From Ceratopteris richardii (Eukaryota > Streptophyta > Polypodiopsida > Polypodiales > Pteridaceae): DNA of 64,000 nt. Location of the stretch: the NCBI GenBank assembly GCA_020310875.1, contig CM035412.1, positions 130,806,196 through 130,870,195 of the forward strand. The letters are read 5' to 3'. How positions within the stretch are numbered: position 1 is the first letter of the stretch; the number at the start of each line of letters is the position of its first letter. A model generated the notes under the pieces. It was not told where the DNA came from. It did not search any database and worked only from the letters and a program-made list of their open reading frames with translations. Position numbers and translations under genes: made by a program. Shown here piece after piece: positions 59,760 through 64,000 of this stretch.

Positions 59760-60971
59760 GGAGTGTCTACACTAGGCGGACCATCTTTTTGCCCTTATCA
59801 GGGGGCCATACTACTCTTTGGTCCTCTCTTCTTTTCTTCTCCCTTCTTGAGTGGACAGTTCCATTGTGCATGGCTAGGAGACAAACACCTAAAACACAAG
59901 TTTTCTCTCTTGGTCCTCTCAAACTGTTCAATAGGTAATCGAGCCCTTGTGATCTTTGTTTCTTGATAAAGTTTTTGTTTTTCCCCATTGACACTTTCTT
60001 CTTGAACTTGGTCATAGTAAGAGGTTTGAGGGGCTGATCCATCTCCATAGGAGTATACTGAGGACGGTTATGGTCCTCATAGATCTAAGTGTACTTAATC
60101 GCCTCCTCAAACATCTTAGTTGTATTCCTTCTTACCTCTTGCTTGATGGCTTTGTCTAAATCCCTAACAAACCCTTTGGTTTTCTAAAAATCATCCAACC
60201 CCTTAAGTTTCAGAATGATCTCCCTATATTGTGATATGTAGACCGACAAAGGCCTACCTCTCTAAGTTATCCTATCCCACTCATCCAGTTCCTCTCTTCA
60301 TCATTCTCATGAAGAAACTCTTTAAAGACAAGAGTTTCAAACTAAGTCTAGTCTATAGGGATGGAGTTTGACTCCTTGAGACTCATCCACCACTTATAAG
60401 CATGCGAGCCAAGTGAGAGACTCCCCTCTAGCATATAATACTCAGGTGGGGTGCCCTTCAGTTGATGTAAGTCATTCCACTTTTGCAAAAAAGTATAGAT
60501 CACATCCTTATTTCTCTCACGATCATCGCCCATAAAAGTAGGTGGCTTAAGATCTTTCAGGAGGGGAGCTTCTCTAGAAATCTCTCCTTTATGCTTGCTA
60601 GAAAAAAGGAACACCCTTCCTACTATAGGAAGAGTCGGCATCTCTCTTTCCTTCCCAAATAGGAAAGAGGTAACACATGTCTCAAGTGAGATCATCTGAG
60701 ACTTAAGCTGCTCATTGAGAGAAGTCATGCTACCAATGTCTCTCTCTAACCTAAGAGTTTTTTCCTTGAACTTTGTGAATTGTTTGTGTGTAACAAACTC
60801 ATTGTAGAGTTCCACATAAGAGTACTCCTGTTCTTGTTGCTCTTTTTCCTCTATCTTTTTCTTTACTTCTTGCTCTTGTTCTACCTCTTCCATCCTATGG
60901 TTGAGTCCTCTAATTGTTTCTCTTTAGGGGGAAAAGTGTGCTCTAAAGGTTGCTTACCCTTAAGATCCATG
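59760..60971 (-). pseudogene. gypsy-type gag, frameshifted
   Basis: A start codon at 60,971 (MDLKGKQPLEH) is soon followed by a frameshift. The long frame 60,893-60,348 has a Glu/Lys-rich coiled-coil segment, then the capsid-like block (LKPPTFMGDDRERNKDVIY, QKWNDLHQLKG, AYKWWMSLKE). Broken frames follow to a zinc knuckle CFRCLSPSHAQWNC near 59,865-59,910. No protease or polymerase of this element is seen. Confidence 0.75.
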
Positions 60972-62215
60972 TTTCACTCCCCCCGTCTACTAACTAGAGT
61001 GTATAAAAGCAATGGAAGTAAACTTAATATGCAAGAAAGAGAAAAAAAGAAGCAATAGAGCACTTCCCTGATACAAATTAATCCTTCCAGTAAAATTTTG
61101 AAGCAATCTTTGAAGTGTCAAGGTGATAATCCGCAATCCTCACTAGGCCCAAACAAAAATTCAAAATGTCCCGTTGGCCCAAGAGGGGTCCAAGCATCAA
61201 ATACCAAAAAACAAAAATGATGCCAAAAATGTATGGCAATAGCCCAAAATATGCAAACTAAGAAAAATTGAAGCACTTTTGGTTCTTTCCTGTCCTTCCC
61301 TATAAAAAATAAGTGGTCCAACACCTGCAGATGAAAGATAAGCGGCTACTTCAAGTGATGAAAGCTGATTTTGATGCCAAATGACCAAAAACTAGGCTCC
61401 AGAGTGGATGCCTAGTCTTTGCTGAAGTGTTGCAAAGGTATTTTGGTTGGGAAAAACCTCTCTAAAGCAAGTGTTATTTGTTGCTAAGTGAATCTTATAG
61501 TGTAGCTTTTTAACATGACAAAAATCTCTTCAATCGGATGTCAAAGCACAAAGCTATGGGTTGGAGAATATGGGTATGTCAAGATAGGGAAGTGAAAAAG
61601 CAATTCTTCATGAGGAGGGTACTTTGGGAGCTTGGAAATGGATGCTTGGAAGATATTTCACCTCATGTAATGGCCACTATCCCACATGCACAACCCATAC
61701 TACATGTATATACCCTTTGATCCTCTCCAATCTTGTTGAATACTTGAATCTTTGCTCCTCCAAACTCAAGAAAAAAAAAACTCAAACTTGATAACTTTAC
61801 CTCGTCCAAAGACTAGCAACAAGCTCAATTTCTTCACACCTGTAGCTCAGATGAGGAAGATTTATCTTTTGATCCTCTCCAATCTTGTTGAATACTTGAA
61901 TCTTTGCTCCTCCAAACTCAAGAAAAAAAAACTCAAACTTGATAACTTTACCTCGTCCAAAGACTAGCAACAAGCTCAATTTCTTCACACCTGTAGCTTG
62001 GATGAGGAAGATTTATCCCATATACGAAGTTCTCAGCTTGTTTTTTGGGTATAAGTTGAGGAGGTTCAAAGAAAGCTTAACATCCTTGAGAGGGGGAGGA
62101 GGTAAGGAGCTCCCATGGGGCTTGTGGTTGTTGGCGCTATGTGTGAATGGCCTTTCGGCACTGTCCTTCACTCATGGGCCTTTCTTTGAGTTTGCATGGT
62201 TGCATGGAATTTCCC
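60972..62215 (-). other. leader of the minus-strand gag element
   Basis: Non-coding region between the putative primer-binding site and gag, containing a recent tandem duplication. Short frames inside are not recognised. Confidence 0.5.
61717..62018 (+). repeat. two-copy tandem duplication, ~151-bp unit
   Basis: TTGATCCTCTCCAATC at 61,717 recurs at 61,869. The copies are almost identical through GAGGAAGATTTATC, apart from one base in an A run and two or three substitutions, so the duplication is recent. Confidence 0.93.
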
Positions 62216-62227
62216 GCTCTGATACCA
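62216..62227 (-). promoter_or_regulatory. primer-binding site of the minus-strand gag element
   Basis: TGGTATCAGAGC on the minus strand, initiator-Met tRNA type. TGTTCAATTG begins three bases further right, fitting the inner end of a 5' LTR. Confidence 0.7.
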
Positions 62228-62230
62228 AAA

Positions 62231-62700
62231 TGTTCAATTGCCCAAGAGTCCCCCTATTTCTGATGATCGGTGGCACAAAAAATGAGGAGAACGATGATGG
62301 AATCCACTGGCTAATTTTTCAGTTCACACATAGAGATGTCAAATCGTATATCAGCCCATCCGTGTGCTATCCCAATAAAAGCATAGAGGTATTCACGTTG
62401 CTCTCCCCAAAGGTACTCCATCTAACACTTCCCAAGAATTCAATGTGAGCTTTAAATACTGACACTTTTCATCATCACAACCACCATCTCTACTCTCCAT
62501 CTCCTTCCATCATCATCTTCACCATTTTGGTCGTATCCCCACATTCCATCTTCATTTCTTCATTTTACTAGTGAGCGTTGTCGTCGAGATTTTCCCTCCT
62601 CTCTCACTCATGAAGGCCTACAGGAAACACATTCGGTGAAGGTAGCCAGAATTCCCTGAGAAGTCCAAGATGCATCAAGGATGTCAAAGGGAGTTCACAT
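62231..62700 (-). repeat. probable 5' LTR of the minus-strand gag element (outer end unknown)
   Basis: On the minus strand it ends CAATTGAACA just before the primer-binding site. TATTTAAAG near 62,450 could be the core promoter. No second LTR is available and the outer end is arbitrary. Confidence 0.4.
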
Positions 62701-63820
62701 GCAAACTTTGGAAGAAATCGAGCAAATCCAGGGTAGCAGTCAAAGCTGGTCAAACTTTGGAAATTAGGACAAAAATTTCAATGTCTCCAAATCACATGAA
62801 AATTCATATACTTATAAAGCCTATCAAAGGCAGTCTATAGCCCGAATTTCACATGAAAATGGATTTTCTAGCACATTGATATGCCATGTGCATTTTGTAA
62901 AAAATGTAATTTTTCCACTTAGACCCTACAAAATTTTGTATAGGAATTTTTGTTAGCCATATGGTTTGGCATGTATAAAGACCATATGTGGCTACATATT
63001 TGTACAAAGTTTCAAGGCTATCAGAGCTTCCTAGACACCTTAATGCCACCGTGCAAGCTTCCAAATGTAGTCAAACTTGTACAAGGAAGATTCAGATGGG
63101 AGTTTTTTTTGCATATTCCTAAAGGAGGCCTTTCAAAACATAGTCCTACAAACTTTTCTCTTCATCAAAGGATATTTGAAGGGTCAAAGAGCATAAAATC
63201 CACTTTTCAAGGTCACCACAGTTTTCTAGAATAAGAAAATTGAAGGCTTGAAGGGTTGCCACATGGCAAAATATGATTGAACCATGTTGTATGATCAAGA
63301 TGAGCTCATATTCAAGGGTGGAGATGCACTAAAGCATAAAGGAAGGAGGATCCACAAGTTTTTTCATCAAAGAAGACTTTTGACAGTTAAAGATCAATAA
63401 TGCAAAGTTTCTCCAAAAATAGTGGCTTATCTTATCTGAATTGATGTCAGCACTGATCCGACGGTCCAGATCATCCCCAGATCCAATAATTGAGAATGAA
63501 GGCGCCTAAATTTCACTCCTTTACGGTTAGAACTCCAATCTAGGATAGGCTCTTGAAACCAGCATCTCTATCTTGACTCACCCTCGGTGGAGCGTGTGAG
63601 TGAGTTAGAGCTGGTTTTAATGAGTCTTAGACTTCTTTAGTTAGACGTTACGAGCCTAGACATACATAGGTTCAATGAAGTGGAACTCACCTTCTTACGT
63701 GTGACATTCGGTTGAACTGTCATGGTTTGAGGATGGGAACCACCTTTGATCAGTAGACTGCTTAGCTTGATGTACCACGACGATCTTATACATGTAACTT
63801 AATTCAAATCCTTTTAATTC
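62701..63820. other. no recognisable gene
   Basis: Short frames only (for example 62,950-63,234) without similarity to known proteins. Part may belong to the LTR or leader of another element. Confidence 0.4.
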
Positions 63821-63822
63821 AT

Positions 63823-63897
63823 GTCACTTGTCACTTGTCACTTGTCTCTTCTCACTTGTCACTTGTCACTTGTCACTTGTCACTTCTCTCTTGTCTC
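63823..63897 (+). repeat. (TGTCACT)n heptamer repeat
   Basis: About ten units of TGTCACT with a few variants (TGTCTCT, TCTCACT). Not the plant telomere repeat. Confidence 0.9.
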
Positions 63898-64000
63898 TCA
63901 GTCTCTTAAGTATTTTTACATGTCTTCTATTTTCTTCTATGTGTGAGAAGGCTCCGCAGTATTGTGTTGAACCAGTGAGGATGTTTCATTGAGCTTGTGA

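Noticed and set aside
61939..62448. 169-codon plus-strand frame
   Set aside because: Crosses a tandem duplication, a primer-binding site and an LTR edge on the opposite strand; no known domain.
63823..63897. Considered as an interstitial telomere repeat
   Set aside because: Unit is TGTCACT, not TTTAGGG or a known plant telomere variant.

Overview
This window is nuclear DNA from a land plant with a repeat-rich genome. The only intact gene encodes a plastid-type PHT2;1 phosphate transporter with introns. Almost everything else is layered, decayed LTR retrotransposons of the Ty1/copia and Ty3/gypsy superfamilies, plus short tRNA-derived (SINE-like) repeats and simple-sequence repeats. The transporter is clearly plant-type but not obviously from a common angiosperm. 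The long nested retroelement stretches suggest a large genome (fern, other non-seed plant or gymnosperm are possible), but I cannot name the species. I see no bacterial operons, CRISPR arrays, rRNA genes or intact tRNA genes.

Layout. 1-0.9 kb: 3' end of a copia element with its LTR. 0.9-6.1 kb: degenerate DNA with a copia 3' end plus 407-bp LTR (1.73-2.35 kb), an LTR fragment, small local duplications and a SINE-like repeat. 6.15-9.9 kb: the PHT2;1 gene on the minus strand (three exons, 640 aa) with a large (CT)n/(ATGTAT)n microsatellite in intron 1. 10.3-10.5 kb: second SINE-like copy. 11.2-19.2 kb: a decayed gypsy gag region split by a copia element (12,970-18,390) with a 5-bp target duplication. 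19.17-22.47 kb: a non-autonomous gag-only LTR element with two 494-bp LTRs and perfect 5-bp target duplications. 22.47-26.3 kb: 5' LTR and most of the polyprotein of a minus-strand copia element.

26.3-37 kb: decayed gypsy DNA; a minus-strand copia remnant with its 3' LTR (27.8-30.8 kb); and a plus-strand gypsy element with 5' LTR, primer-binding site, a leader full of CCATCGCGA-type repeats and a broken gag-protease region (30.9-37.0 kb). 37-39.3 kb: a second, plus-strand member of the 22-26 kb copia family, interrupted by a reversed LTR-like block. 40.4-44.4 kb and 50.3-56.6 kb: two members of a gypsy family that encodes gag with four zinc knuckles and a protease but, in the copy retaining both LTRs, no reverse transcriptase or integrase. 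Between them lie a minus-strand gypsy polymerase with a long unassigned C-terminal extension (44.4-49.4 kb) and a minus-strand copia integrase fragment fused to it (49.4-50.3 kb). 56.6-64 kb: copia gag and RT scraps, two copies of a tRNA-related repeat, a minus-strand gag with leader, primer-binding site and probable LTR end, and local duplications.

The transporter is the only sequence here likely to serve the host: it would import phosphate into plastids. The retroelements do not form one system. They are successive insertions, and their premature stops are often of the TAG/TGA type expected from deamination of methylated cytosine, which suits long-silenced heterochromatin around one gene. 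All boundaries were read by eye and most element edges are approximate.
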